From Aquisalimonas lutea (lineage in GTDB: Bacteria > Pseudomonadota > Gammaproteobacteria > Nitrococcales > Aquisalimonadaceae): DNA of 44,806 nucleotides. A program made the translations under genes and the position numbers. Location of the stretch: assembly GCF_030409225.1 (NCBI RefSeq), contig NZ_JAUFPK010000001.1:1120191-1164996 (forward strand), in the 5' to 3' direction. Each line of letters begins with the position of its first letter. Positions within the stretch are counted from its first letter, which is position 1. Positions 18,240 through 26,647 of this stretch are shown here, one piece after another. The notes below the pieces were generated by a model. It worked only from the letters and a program-made list of their open reading frames with translations, was not told the DNA's origin and made no database searches.

Positions 18240-18614
18240 CTACTGCACAAGCGGCCGGGCCTTCTCCAGGTACTTGGGCCCCTGGTCCTGCACGGTGGAG
18301 CGGTCCATGCGCTCGGATGCCAGGTGGATCTCCTCCAGGGTGACGGCCAGGGATTCCGTGTCCTGCTGAATGCGCTGCAGGGCGTTCTCCATGGTGTACG
18401 ACAGCTCGTGGATGCGGGCCATGTCCTCGTCCGAGAGCTCGCCGGCCATCCGCTCCTCGAGCTCGGCATTGGCCTCGGCGAGATTGGTCAATGCCTGCTC
18501 GAGGTTCTCGGCGGGCTTGCCCTCGAAATGCTCGGGCCGGTCATCGGCGTGCGCGACCGTCCCGGCGAGGCTGACAAGGCCGAATACGGCGGCGATCAAG
18601 GCCATCTGTCGCAT
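18240..18614 (-). CDS. Small periplasmic protein, DUF6746-like
   Basis: A 124-residue protein with a signal peptide (ALIAAVFGLVSLAGTVAHA, cleavage after AHA) and a mature part that is all helical and acidic, starting DDRPEHFEGKPAENLEQAL. The helices (LAEANAELEERM, HELSYTMENALQRIQQD) suggest a coiled-coil periplasmic protein. The start pattern matches the uncharacterised DUF6746 family as I recall it. A GGAGG ribosome site lies just upstream of 18614. It is divergent from the beta-lactamase-like gene. Function is unknown. Confidence 0.75.
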   Translation of the reverse strand: MRQMALIAAVFGLVSLAGTVAHADDRPEHFEGKPAENLEQALTNLAEANAELEERMAGELSDEDMARIHELSYTMENALQRIQQDTESLAVTLEEIHLASERMDRSTVQDQGPKYLEKARPLVQ

Positions 18615-18808
18615 GGATACCTCCTTTGCGAATGCGAATCAGTGCCATTAATGAGAATAGCATCTGTCCCGGCCCTCGCAATCGGCGCCGGGGTCTTCTG
18701 CTCGTTGCCATGGTGATGGACACCACCAGGCGCCGGTGGCAGTGTTCCCTGGCACTGGCGTTCATCGTCGATCCGGGAGTGACCGCCTTGTTCACGCACC
18801 CGCAGCCC

Positions 18809-19870
18809 ATGGTTGTTCCCGTTTCGGCCCGGGCACGACGCGCCCCCGGTATTCGGTGGCTGGCATTCACTGTCTGCCTGCTGATCGCCACCCAGGTGTC
18901 CGGCGCGAATGCGGCGTTGCCCGGCCGGGTGGTCGCCGACGTCCGCGACCGGGTCGCGGCGCTGGAGCGTTTTCATTCGCTGCTGGTCGTGCACCACGGC
19001 GAGCCCGTGATCGAGCACGTGGTCCGCGGGCCGGGACTGGACACTCCCGTGAACATCAAGTCGCTGTCCAAGACGGTTCTTGCGACCCTGGTGGGGATCG
19101 CCATCGATCGCGGCGTCATCCGGGGCGCGGGGCAGCCCGTGACGGAGCTGCTCGGCCCGCGCGTTCCGGCGGACGCCCCGGCGGGGCTGGATGCCGTGAC
19201 CGTGGGCCACCTGCTGTCCATGCAGGCGGGCCTGGAGCGGGTCTCGGGGGCGGGGTACGGTGCCTGGGTAAGCAGCGACAACTGGGTGGAGTACGCCCTC
19301 AGCCGCCCCATGGTGGGCGAGCCCGGCGGCCGCATGCGGTATTCCACGGGCAATACCCACGTCCTGTCGGCGGCCCTGGTCGAGCAGACCGGGCGCAGCA
19401 CGCTGGCACTGGCCCGGGACTGGCTGGGCGAGCCGCTGCAGATCACGATCCCCGACTGGCAGCGCGATCCGCAGGGCATCCACTTCGGCGGCAACAACAT
19501 GCGTCTCAGCCCGCGCGCGCTGGCGCGCTTCGGCGAGATGATCCGCCAGGGCGGCCGGTACCGCGGCACCCGGGTCGTCTCCGAGGCGTGGATCCGGGCT
19601 TCCTGGCAGCCCCGCGGGCGCTCACGCTTCAACAACGATCAATACGGCTACGGCTGGTTCATCACCGATCTGTCCGGCCATGCCGCGTACTACGGCTGGG
19701 GGTTCGGCGGGCAGATGCTGTACGTGGTGCCGGAGCGGGCCCTGACCGTGGTCATGACCTCGGACCCGACACCGCCCTCATCGGGCACGGCCTACCTGCG
19801 GCGGCTGGAGGACGTGGTCGACGGCTTGCTGCCGCACCTGGCGTCACCGCAGGCCGCGCGCGGCGACTGA
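18809..19870 (+). CDS. Serine hydrolase, beta-lactamase / penicillin-binding-like (class C fold)
   Basis: The active-site SxxK is in NIKSLSKTVLATL, the YxN-like motif in MRYSTGNTHVLSAALVEQ, and the C-terminal HxG-like strand near GWGFGGQMLYVVP. This is the AmpC/esterase-type serine hydrolase family, with many non-lactamase members. I favour ATG 18809, which gives a signal-like N-terminus (RWLAFTVCLLIATQVSGANA) and 353 residues. The frame is open back to 18626, and ATG 18710 is another option. None has a good ribosome site. Its last about 79 bp overlap the tail of the convergent sulfatase gene. Confidence 0.82.
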   Translation: MVVPVSARARRAPGIRWLAFTVCLLIATQVSGANAALPGRVVADVRDRVAALERFHSLLVVHHGEPVIEHVVRGPGLDTPVNIKSLSKTVLATLVGIAIDRGVIRGAGQPVTELLGPRVPADAPAGLDAVTVGHLLSMQAGLERVSGAGYGAWVSSDNWVEYALSRPMVGEPGGRMRYSTGNTHVLSAALVEQTGRSTLALARDWLGEPLQITIPDWQRDPQGIHFGGNNMRLSPRALARFGEMIRQGGRYRGTRVVSEAWIRASWQPRGRSRFNNDQYGYGWFITDLSGHAAYYGWGFGGQMLYVVPERALTVVMTSDPTPPSSGTAYLRRLEDVVDGLLPHLASPQAARGD

Positions 19871-21453
19871 CCGCCGGCGTAGCCGTCATGGATCCACGAT
19901 CGCAGGGCGTCCAGGCCGGCGCGTGCCTCGGCGGTCGCGGGCAGCGGCCCCGGGATGAATCCCCGCTCCCGGAACGGCGCCAGCAGCGCCGGGTCGCCGC
20001 TGATGACGTGCACCGGAACCGTCCGTGCCGCGTCCGGCCCGGTGATCAGCGGCGCCGGCTGGTGATCACCCAGGACGATCAGCAGGGTGTCCGCATCCGC
20101 GTAGCGTGCCGCGTAGCCGCCGGCCACCTCCAGGGCGTAGGCCACGGCGGCGGCGAAATGCGTGCGCACCCGCTCCGGGTCCTGCCACAGGCGCTCCGGG
20201 GTCTCGCCGGCGCCCTGCCATTGCGCGAACACCGCGCCGTCGCCCAGGCGCTCCCAGTCATCGAGCACCGGCAGGATCGGCACCCAGGGCGCGTGGCTGC
20301 TGATCAGCGACAGCACGCCGAATACCGGCCGGTCTGACGCTTGCCGGACCCCCTCGTGGAAACGCCACCAGGTGAACTGGTCCGGCATGGTGACCCAGTT
20401 GAACGCCGGGCCGCGGTAGTCCATGCCCTCGGCGTCCAGGATGGTGTCGAAGCCGTACCAGCGCCCCTCCGGCCAGGCCCGGGTAATGGCGGGCTTGATG
20501 GCTGCCGTCCGGTGTCCGGTGCGGGCGAAGTCCTGGACCAGCGTATCCCGCCGGCGGCGCAGCAGGAGCTCGTAGCGCAGCTGGTTGTCGACCCACAGCC
20601 CCGACAGCGCCGAGGCATGGGCCAGCCAGGACTGGCCGCCGGCCACCGGCGAGCGCAGGGTGCCGCTGACCATGTGCAGCCCGGCCGCGTCCACCTCCCG
20701 CCCCAGGGCCAGCAGGCGCGGGCGGACGATGGGCCCGTAGCGGTCGTCGAACACGGCGGCCGTGCCGTACGACTCGATGAAGCCGACGATGACGTCGACC
20801 CCGCGCAGCGCCTCCAGTCGCGTCGCCGGCACCGCGCCGTCCTCGGCCAGCAGCGCCTGGAAGGCGCGGCTTTCCCGGTGGGTGCGAAGGCCCCAGGCCA
20901 CCTGGTCGACCATCAGCGTTACCCCGGGTGTTGCCGTATGGGGAATCCACGGGCCCGCGTGGACGCTGGCGATGCCCGCCAGCCCGATCACCAGGAGCGC
21001 GGCGCCCGGCCACCGCCCGCGGCCGCCCCCTGCCGGACGCAGTCCCGTGAGCAGGCGGGCGCCGCCGATACCGATGACCAGCAGCGCGGCGAGCAGGCCG
21101 GCAACGATGGCCACTCCGGCCGCCGGGGTCAGCGTGGTGGCCGCGAGCTCGTAGACTGACAGGGCGAGCGGGTAATCCAGGTAGACATTCAGCGGGCGCC
21201 CCAGGCTCAGCCGGGTGATTGCGTCCAGCCCCGCCAGGACCCCCAGGGAGGCGAGCAGGCAGCCAGCGCCCGCGCCGAGCAGGCGGCGCAGCAGCGGCGA
21301 GCGAACCAGCAGGAAAACACCGGCGAGCACCAGCGCTTCGAAGGCCAGCCAGTCAGGCCCGGGGCCCTGATGCCGCGGCATCTCCAGCGCCAGGAAGAAG
21401 GCGTTGCACACCGCCAGCACGAGCACCCCATGCAGCAGGCCGCGCCGCGTCAT
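19792..21453 (-). CDS. Membrane-anchored sulfatase-family protein (LTA synthase-like)
   Basis: A 553-residue protein. The first about 180 residues hold four to five membrane segments (GVLVLAVCNAFFLALEM, LVLAGVFLLV, VAIVAGLLAALLVIGIGG, ALLVIGLAGIASV). The rest is an extracytoplasmic alkaline-phosphatase-superfamily domain: IVGFIESYGTAAV supplies the nucleophile region, VSGTLRSPVAGGQSWLAHAS follows, and LLIVLGDHQPAP matches the metal-binding DH motif. Such enzymes move phosphoglycerol or phosphoethanolamine groups onto envelope glycans. I start at ATG 21453, since earlier in-frame residues look non-coding. Its 3' end overlaps the beta-lactamase-like gene. Confidence 0.82.
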   Translation of the reverse strand: MTRRGLLHGVLVLAVCNAFFLALEMPRHQGPGPDWLAFEALVLAGVFLLVRSPLLRRLLGAGAGCLLASLGVLAGLDAITRLSLGRPLNVYLDYPLALSVYELAATTLTPAAGVAIVAGLLAALLVIGIGGARLLTGLRPAGGGRGRWPGAALLVIGLAGIASVHAGPWIPHTATPGVTLMVDQVAWGLRTHRESRAFQALLAEDGAVPATRLEALRGVDVIVGFIESYGTAAVFDDRYGPIVRPRLLALGREVDAAGLHMVSGTLRSPVAGGQSWLAHASALSGLWVDNQLRYELLLRRRRDTLVQDFARTGHRTAAIKPAITRAWPEGRWYGFDTILDAEGMDYRGPAFNWVTMPDQFTWWRFHEGVRQASDRPVFGVLSLISSHAPWVPILPVLDDWERLGDGAVFAQWQGAGETPERLWQDPERVRTHFAAAVAYALEVAGGYAARYADADTLLIVLGDHQPAPLITGPDAARTVPVHVISGDPALLAPFRERGFIPGPLPATAEARAGLDALRSWIHDGYAGGQSPRAACGDARCGSKPSTTSSSRRR

Positions 21454-21535
21454 CACAGCCGCCCCCCACGGTCGCCGGGCATGGATGGCCTGGCGCGGCC
21501 GGGGCACGCCGGCCGGCGGCGTCCGCCGATCCGGC

Positions 21536-22117
21536 TCACTTCGGCCGGAACAGGCTCATGCGCTGCATGACCCCGTCCCGCCGGATGCGCCAGTGATACA
21601 GCGCCGCCGCGACATGGAGCACGATCAAGCCCAGCACGGTCAGGCCCACCGCGCCATGCCACGCATAGAGCTGCTCCGATAGCGCCTCGTTGGTACCGAT
21701 GAGGCGCGGCAGCTCGTAGTGGAAGAAGGCCACCGGGAAGTCGCCCGCCGCCGTGGCCAGCCATCCGAGCACCGGCATGGCCAGCAACAGGAGGTACAGG
21801 GCGCCGTGCACCACCTCGCTGGCCACGCGCTGGAACATCGGCAGCGGATGCGCGTATCCGGGCTTGCCCAGGGTGACCCGGAAGACGACCCGCAGCACCA
21901 TCAACCCCAGCATGAGCACGCCGCAGGTCTTGTGGGAGGTGTACAGCAGGTTGGTCGCGGTCACCCCGAACAGGGCCCGGGCTCCCTCGACCCCCAGCGA
22001 GCCGAGCGTGAGACCCATCGCCAGGGTGATCACCGCCAGGACGGCGACGACCCAGTGGATCAACCGCTGCGCGGCATGGTAGCGCGGCAACGTGGCGGCG
22101 CCGGCGGCGTTTCCCAT
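21536..22117 (-). CDS. Cytochrome b561-family protein
   Basis: A 193-residue protein with four membrane helices and heme-ligand histidines in the usual places: RLIHWVVAVLAV (helix 1), YTSHKTCGVLML (helix 2), VVHGALYLLLLAMP (helix 3) and HGAVGLTVLGLIVLHVAAAL (helix 4). Family knowledge: it transfers electrons across the inner membrane, from quinol to superoxide or a periplasmic partner. It ends 83 bp before the sulfatase start and may be co-transcribed, with no obvious functional link. It is divergent from the MBL hydrolase. Confidence 0.9.
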   Translation of the reverse strand: MGNAAGAATLPRYHAAQRLIHWVVAVLAVITLAMGLTLGSLGVEGARALFGVTATNLLYTSHKTCGVLMLGLMVLRVVFRVTLGKPGYAHPLPMFQRVASEVVHGALYLLLLAMPVLGWLATAAGDFPVAFFHYELPRLIGTNEALSEQLYAWHGAVGLTVLGLIVLHVAAALYHWRIRRDGVMQRMSLFRPK

Positions 22118-22177
22118 GGGGCACCCTCCGGAAGCGGCGGATGGCTTGCACCCGGTACCTCACGGTATGCTGCACGC

Positions 22178-23038
22178 ATGGACAACAGTCAAGCGGAAAG
22201 CCCCGTCGAGCCGGGCACCCTGCACCGGCTCAGCCCGGTGCTGGCGCGGCTGACAGCACCCAACCCGGGCATGATGACCGGCCCGGGCACCAATACCTGG
22301 ATCATCGGCGAGATGGACCGGGTCGTCGTGGACCCGGGCCCTGACGACATGGAGCATCTGGAGGCGGTCGCCGCGGCCGGCGAAGGGCGAATCCGCGCCA
22401 TTCTGATCACCCATGGCCATCCGGATCACGCCCCCGGGGCGTATCGCCTGCGCGAGATCACCGGAGCCGCGGTCATGGGTCATCCCGGGCTGCGCGGTGA
22501 CGGCGGGAGCAACGACAGTGCCGTGGACGAGCCGCTGGATGACGGCGATCGGCTGGACGGCGAGGACTTCACTCTCCATTGCCTGCACACGCCGGGGCAT
22601 GCGGCCGAGCATCTGTGCTTCCTGCTGGAGCCGGGGCGCGTGCTCATCGCCGGCGACATGGTCATGGAGGGGAGCACCGTGGTAATCAGCCCCCCGGACG
22701 GCGACATGACCGCCTACATGGATTCCCTCGAGCGCCTGCGGGAGCTGGAGGTCGATGCTGTCGCGCCGGGTCACGGGCGCATGCTGCGTCCGCCGCGGGC
22801 GTTGTTCGACGGGGTCATCGCGCACCGGCAGCAACGCGAGGCAATGGTGCTGTCGGCCGTCGCCGCCGGCGACCGGTGGATCGGCGAGATCGTGGCGCGG
22901 ATCTATACCCATGTCCCCGCGCCCTTGCAACGGGTAGCCCACGGGACCGTGCGGGCGCACCTGGAGAAGCTGCACGGAGAGGGCCGTGTAGTCGGTCAGG
23001 ACGACGGGCCCTGGTACGCAGCGGAGGAGTCATCATGA
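22178..23038 (+). CDS. MBL-fold metallohydrolase (LACTB2/glyoxalase II-like)
   Basis: A 286-residue metallo-beta-lactamase-fold protein. Metal motif THGHPDHAPGA, second His in HTPGHAAEHLCF, Asp in IAGDMVMEGST and last His in VAPGHGRML are all present. The early MMTGPGTNTWII matches LACTB2-type hydrolases. A C-terminal winged-helix part (about residues 225-286, RVAHGTVRAHLEKLH) is also typical. The substrate could be a thioester, lactone or RNA end. Start ATG 22178 follows the divergent cytochrome gene by 60 bp. Its stop overlaps msrA (ATGA), so the pair is translationally coupled. Confidence 0.9.
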   Translation: MDNSQAESPVEPGTLHRLSPVLARLTAPNPGMMTGPGTNTWIIGEMDRVVVDPGPDDMEHLEAVAAAGEGRIRAILITHGHPDHAPGAYRLREITGAAVMGHPGLRGDGGSNDSAVDEPLDDGDRLDGEDFTLHCLHTPGHAAEHLCFLLEPGRVLIAGDMVMEGSTVVISPPDGDMTAYMDSLERLRELEVDAVAPGHGRMLRPPRALFDGVIAHRQQREAMVLSAVAAGDRWIGEIVARIYTHVPAPLQRVAHGTVRAHLEKLHGEGRVVGQDDGPWYAAEESS

Positions 23039-23580
23039 GCGATTCGACCGAGACGGCCATCCTGGCCGGCGGCTGTTTCTGGTGCCTGGAGGCCGTGTTC
23101 CAGAACGTCCGCGGGGTCCACGACGCGATCCCGGGCTACGCCGGCGGCCACCGCGAGCGACCGACCTACCGGGAAGTCTGCACCGGCGGCACCGGCCATG
23201 CGGAGGTGGTGCGGGTGCGTTTCGATCCGCAGGTCATCGGCTTCCGGGAGCTCCTGGCGATCTTCTTCAGCGTTCATGATCCCACGCAGCTCAATCGCCA
23301 GGGCAACGACGTCGGGCCCCAGTACCGCTCGGCGATCATGCCGCTGGACGACAACCAGGAACGCATCGCCCGGGAAGTGATCCGGGAACAGGATGCCAGC
23401 GGCGTGTGGAATGCCCCGGTGGTGACGGCCGTGGAGCCCGGGGCGACGTTCTGGCCGGCGGAAGACGAGCACCGGGACTTCTATCAGCGCAACGCGTCCC
23501 AGCCGTACTGCCAGTTGATCATCGCGCCCAAGCTGGCGCACGCCCGCTCGGCGTTCCCGGACCGGGTCTCCGAGGAATAG
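23035..23580 (+). CDS. msrA: Peptide-methionine (S)-S-oxide reductase
   Basis: A 181-residue MsrA. The active-site motif GGCFWCLEAVF with nucleophilic Cys is near the N-terminus, followed by GYAGGH, GTGHAEVVRVRFDP and QYRSAI. It repairs the S form of oxidised methionine with thioredoxin as reductant. A C-terminal Cys in QPYCQLI may not be the usual resolving residue. ATGA overlap with the MBL gene and a GGAGGAG site support the start at 23035. Length fits the short MsrA type with no fused MsrB. Confidence 0.96.
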   Translation: MSDSTETAILAGGCFWCLEAVFQNVRGVHDAIPGYAGGHRERPTYREVCTGGTGHAEVVRVRFDPQVIGFRELLAIFFSVHDPTQLNRQGNDVGPQYRSAIMPLDDNQERIAREVIREQDASGVWNAPVVTAVEPGATFWPAEDEHRDFYQRNASQPYCQLIIAPKLAHARSAFPDRVSEE

Positions 23581-23582
23581 AA

Positions 23583-23617
23583 ACGAAAAAGCCGCGGCGG
23601 GGCATCCCGGCCGCGGC
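23583..23617 (-). terminator. Intrinsic terminator for the 69-aa gene (minus strand)
   Basis: On the minus strand GCCGCGG pairs with CCGCGGC with an inner CCGGGA/CCCCG part, followed by TTTTTCGTTT. It lies 30 bp after the 23647 stop and just after the msrA stop, so on the plus strand the hairpin may also end msrA, though without a T run. Confidence 0.75.
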
Positions 23618-23646
23618 TCGCATTCGGCTCGTCCCGGGCTGTGCGC

Positions 23647-23856
23647 TCAGTGCTTGCTCTGGCCCGCCACACGACGCGCGGTGCTGCGCGGAAGGCGCAG
23701 ATTGCCCATGAGCTGCCGGGCGCTGGTGCCCATGTCCCGCACGGCCCGACCGATGGCCTGGTTGCGCATGCGCTCGGCCTGACGGCGCACGCGGTCCATG
23801 TCGCGCTGGACGGCCTGTACCCGGTTCGTCGTGGTCATCTCGGTACGATCGCGCAT
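23647..23856 (-). CDS. Small basic protein (69 aa), unknown
   Basis: A short, very basic helical protein (many Arg; VQRDMDRVRRQAERMRNQAI, then SARQLMGNLRLP). Translation start 23856 is well supported by AAGGAGGTGA six bases upstream, and a terminator follows the stop, so the unit looks real. I do not recognise the family. It may bind nucleic acid or a membrane surface by charge alone. It neighbours two other short minus-strand genes of similar character. Confidence 0.68.
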   Translation of the reverse strand: MRDRTEMTTTNRVQAVQRDMDRVRRQAERMRNQAIGRAVRDMGTSARQLMGNLRLPRSTARRVAGQSKH

Positions 23857-23929
23857 GGCTCACCTCCTTTCGTCGGGTGCTCCGAAACTGTGCGTGAAGT
23901 CTAGGCTGTGCCTGCGGCTGTGCCATCCT

Positions 23930-23961
23930 GCCGAGGGGAAAAGGGTCCTTTCCCCTCGGGC
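23930..23961. terminator. Hairpin between two small genes, possible terminator
   Basis: CCGAGGGGAAA pairs with TTTCCCCTCGG across a short loop. The stem contains A/T runs on both sides but has no long T tail. It lies just downstream of the 57-residue gene on the minus strand. Confidence 0.5.
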
Positions 23962-23969
23962 ATACCCGC

Positions 23970-24143
23970 TCAGGCGCCCGCCGGGCCGGTGCGGCCGGCC
24001 AGGCTCCGGATGCCGCGGCGCAGGCCCCGGAGCGCGGAGGCCAGCACGGCGCCGCGAAGCATGTCGGCTTCCAGCCGGACCTGCGCGAGATGCGGCTGCG
24101 TGGCGCCACGGGTGTTCTGGTGATCGTGATTGTGCTGCTGCAT
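23970..24143 (-). CDS. Small protein (57 aa), unknown
   Basis: A 57-residue protein starting MQQHNHDHQNTRGATQPHL with a His/Gln-rich head and a basic tail (RGLRRGIRSLAGRTGP). The start at 24143 has AGGGAGG five to six bases upstream. The longer frame upstream to 24323 lacks support. No recognisable family. Its tail resembles the basic C-terminal style of its neighbours, and it may belong to the same stress-related class of small proteins, which is a guess. Confidence 0.6.
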   Translation of the reverse strand: MQQHNHDHQNTRGATQPHLAQVRLEADMLRGAVLASALRGLRRGIRSLAGRTGPAGA

Positions 24144-24449
24144 GACGGCCTCCCTGTACGGCGGTGGTGCTTGCGGAACTCGATCAGGGGGCGGACCCGC
24201 CTGGAGATTGTATTGTCCACGAATTTGCGCGCTGCACCATCCGTGTGCATGGCACAATGATTGTGCCCGCGTAGAATAGGTTACGAGCGCTGCCCGGCGC
24301 GGGCGGGCTTCTGCGGTCGACAAGCAAAAAAAAGACGGGCCGAGGGCCCGTCGAAGCTTCGTAGAAAGGCTACGAAGGAGGAGGAGAGCAGTACATGTTC
24401 ACTGGCGGACCCGCCGCTTGCGCCGTGCTGCGACCGTTGACGGCTTCCG
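24144..24449. other. Gap holding two hairpins, no supported gene
   Basis: A 306-bp interval. It contains an 8-bp perfect hairpin at 24357-24377 (CTTCGTAG/CTACGAAG) and the minus-strand terminator at 24326-24352. It should also hold the promoter of the 57-residue gene. No other frame is convincing. Confidence 0.5.
24326..24352 (-). terminator. Intrinsic terminator (minus strand)
   Basis: On the minus strand GACGGGCC and GGCCCGTC form a perfect 8-bp stem with a 3-nt loop, followed by eight T. It ends the transcript of the 61-residue gene at 24450-24635. Confidence 0.85.
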
Positions 24450-24635
24450 CTACGCAACGCCGCCGGGCTCGCGCCCCGCGCAGAGCTGAACGGCCTGCTG
24501 CAGGGCCTGTCTGTCGTCGTAGCGGGCCAGGGCGTCGCGAAGCCGGGTGCCGGCGTCCAGCTCATCGGCGGTGACCACCTGTGGCCGATACGCGGACCGC
24601 GGGCCGTGCAGGAGTAGCCAGACGAAGTGGCGCAT
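24450..24635 (-). CDS. Small protein (61 aa), unknown
   Basis: A 61-residue protein starting MRHFVWLLLHGPRSAYRP, with an early hydrophobic patch and a helical remainder (LDAGTRLRDALARYDDRQALQQAV). Start 24635 is supported by GGGAGG about six bases upstream, and a strong terminator lies downstream. It is divergent from the LysR gene at 24770. No family recognised. Confidence 0.6.
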   Translation of the reverse strand: MRHFVWLLLHGPRSAYRPQVVTADELDAGTRLRDALARYDDRQALQQAVQLCAGREPGGVA

Positions 24636-24704
24636 GGGATCCTCCCGTTTGAGAAACGCCGGACCGTTGATGTTGCGTAGCAGCATACCGCGGAATATTA
24701 ATAC

Positions 24705-24718
24705 AGACAAACCTGTCT
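24705..24718. promoter_or_regulatory. Inverted repeat in the LysR / small-gene divergent promoter
   Basis: AGACA-N4-TGTCT forms a short palindrome in an AT-rich stretch between the 61-residue gene and the LysR gene. It may be a regulator site. This rests on position and symmetry only. Confidence 0.4.
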
Positions 24719-24769
24719 TTATCATAAAATCTTTGCCGTGATGGCAATAATGGAAGGAGGGTGTAGGCC

Positions 24770-25720
24770 ATGGACCGTGCATCGGAAATGCTGATCTTCG
24801 TGCGCTGCGTGGAGGACGGCAGCTTCTCCGCCGCTGCCCGGGCCCTGGACATGACGCCCTCGGCGATCAGCAAGCAGATCCGCAGGCTGGAAGACCGGCT
24901 GGGCGCCCGTCTGTTCAACCGGACCACCCGGCGCATCAGTCTCACGGAGGCGGGCCGGGACTTCTACGACCGGTGCGCACGGATCATGCACGAGATCGAG
25001 GAGGCGGAGGAGGCCGTCAGCTCCCTGCAGGATCAGGTGCGGGGCACGCTGCGGGTGACCGGCACCGCGGCGTTCGCGCGGGGCGAGGTGCTTCCGCGCA
25101 TCAACCGCTTTCTCTCGCAGCACCCTGAGCTCAACATGGAGTTCGAGCTCACGGACCGTCGGGTCGACCTGGTGGACGAGGGCATCGATGTGGCCATCAT
25201 GCTCCAGGAGCAGGTCAACGACCCTTCCCTGGTGGCGCGCAAGCTGGCCGTCAACCGGCGCATCATCGTGGCCTCGCCGGAGTACCTGCGCGCCCACGGT
25301 GAGCCGAGGACGCCCGAGGAACTGCTTGATCACAACTGCCTGGTGCTCTACAACGTCTCCCGGTTCAACGACTGGGAGTTCGAGTTCGACGACGGCAGCC
25401 CGCGGGTGATCCACGTCAACGGCAACTTCCGCGCCAACACCGCCAGTGCCCTCTACGAGGCGGCGCTGGCCGGCGTCGGTCTGGCGCGCCTGTCCACCTG
25501 GCTGGTCGCCCCGCGGATCCGCGACGGCTCGCTGGTGCAACTGCTGCCGGGCTACACCCAGGAGAGTTCCGCCTACTACGTACTCTTTCCCCAGGGGCGC
25601 CACCTGTCACGCAAGGTGCGCGCGTTCGTGGACTTCCTGGTGGACGAGTTCACGCCGCTTCCGCCCTGGGAGCGCGAGGACCAGGAGCTGGTCAAGGGCG
25701 TTCGCCAGCCCGTTACCTGA
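24770..25720 (+). CDS. LysR-family transcriptional regulator
   Basis: A 316-residue LysR regulator. The winged helix reads MLIFVRCVEDGSFSAAARAL, then MTPSAISKQIRRLEDRLGARLF, and the effector domain runs from about residue 90 (GTLRVTGTAAFARGEVLP). The close CrgA/PecT-like style (LFNRTTRRISLTEAG) is common in proteobacteria. A GGAAGGAGGG site precedes ATG 24770. It could control the divergent small gene or itself. No metabolic target is adjacent in the usual divergent arrangement. Confidence 0.9.
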   Translation: MDRASEMLIFVRCVEDGSFSAAARALDMTPSAISKQIRRLEDRLGARLFNRTTRRISLTEAGRDFYDRCARIMHEIEEAEEAVSSLQDQVRGTLRVTGTAAFARGEVLPRINRFLSQHPELNMEFELTDRRVDLVDEGIDVAIMLQEQVNDPSLVARKLAVNRRIIVASPEYLRAHGEPRTPEELLDHNCLVLYNVSRFNDWEFEFDDGSPRVIHVNGNFRANTASALYEAALAGVGLARLSTWLVAPRIRDGSLVQLLPGYTQESSAYYVLFPQGRHLSRKVRAFVDFLVDEFTPLPPWEREDQELVKGVRQPVT

Positions 25721-25775
25721 GCCGGATACCACGGGAGCCGGCGAGCCGCCGGGAACACGGAAGCAGTGTCGAGCG

Positions 25776-26636
25776 ATGAATCTGCCTGCTGAACAAGGTG
25801 CCGCCGCCACCGCTGCGGCATCGGAACGACTGGCGTCGCTTCTCGGCGAGCGACAGCGGCCGTTCGTCCTCACCGGGGCGGGTCTCAGCACCGAGTCGGG
25901 CATCCCGGATTATCGGGATGCCGCCGGCGGCTGGAAGCGCCGCCCGCCGATCCAGTATCGCGAGTTCCTGCACAATGACCACGCCCGCCGCCGCTACTGG
26001 GCGCGCAGCATGGTGGGATGGCAGCACGTCCGTGCGGCCCATCCCAACGGCGGCCACCACGGGTTCGCGCGCCTGGAGCGCGGCGGCCGCCTGCACTGGC
26101 TGGTTACCCAGAACGTCGACGGCCTGCACCAGCGCGCCGGCAGCCGGCGGGTCACCGATCTCCACGGGCGGCTGGACGTGGTGGCTTGCCTGGAGTGCGG
26201 CCACCGCATGGCGCGCGAGCATCTGCAGGACGAGCTGCTCCGGCGCAACCCCGGCTGGGACCGGAAGACCCCCGAGGCGGCCCCGGACGGCGACGTGGAT
26301 ATCGAGAGCGCGGATTTCGACGCCTTCTACGTCCCTGACTGCCCCTGTTGCGGCGGCATGCTCAAGCCCGAGGTGGTGTTCTTCGGGGAAAGCGTGCCGG
26401 CGCAGCCGGTGGCTACGGCCTTCACGCGCCTGGAGGAGGCGGATCTGCTTCTGGTCGCGGGCTCGTCACTCATGGTCTGGTCGGGGTACCGGTTCGTCCG
26501 CCATGCGGCGCGTATCGGGATTCCCGTGGTCGTGCTCAACCTCGGGCGTACCCGCGGGGATCGCGAAGCCACCGTCAAGCTGGAAGCGCCCTGCGGCGAT
26601 ACCCTGACCGCCGTCGCCGACGCGCTGGGGGTGTAG
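25776..26636 (+). CDS. NAD-dependent protein deacetylase, sirtuin family
   Basis: A 286-residue Sir2 protein. The NAD-binding [23 protein letters not shown], catalytic His in DLHGRLD, two CxxC pairs for zinc (CLECG and CPCCGG), KPEVVFFGE and [12 protein letters not shown] are all present. Family knowledge: it removes acyl groups from lysines with NAD and forms O-acyl-ADP-ribose. The SGIPDYRD form and overall length resemble SIRT4-type (class II) bacterial enzymes. It is followed after 11 bp by murI. Confidence 0.93.
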   Translation: MNLPAEQGAAATAAASERLASLLGERQRPFVLTGAGLSTESGIPDYRDAAGGWKRRPPIQYREFLHNDHARRRYWARSMVGWQHVRAAHPNGGHHGFARLERGGRLHWLVTQNVDGLHQRAGSRRVTDLHGRLDVVACLECGHRMAREHLQDELLRRNPGWDRKTPEAAPDGDVDIESADFDAFYVPDCPCCGGMLKPEVVFFGESVPAQPVATAFTRLEEADLLLVAGSSLMVWSGYRFVRHAARIGIPVVVLNLGRTRGDREATVKLEAPCGDTLTAVADALGV

Positions 26637-26647
26637 GGGTGGCGTCG

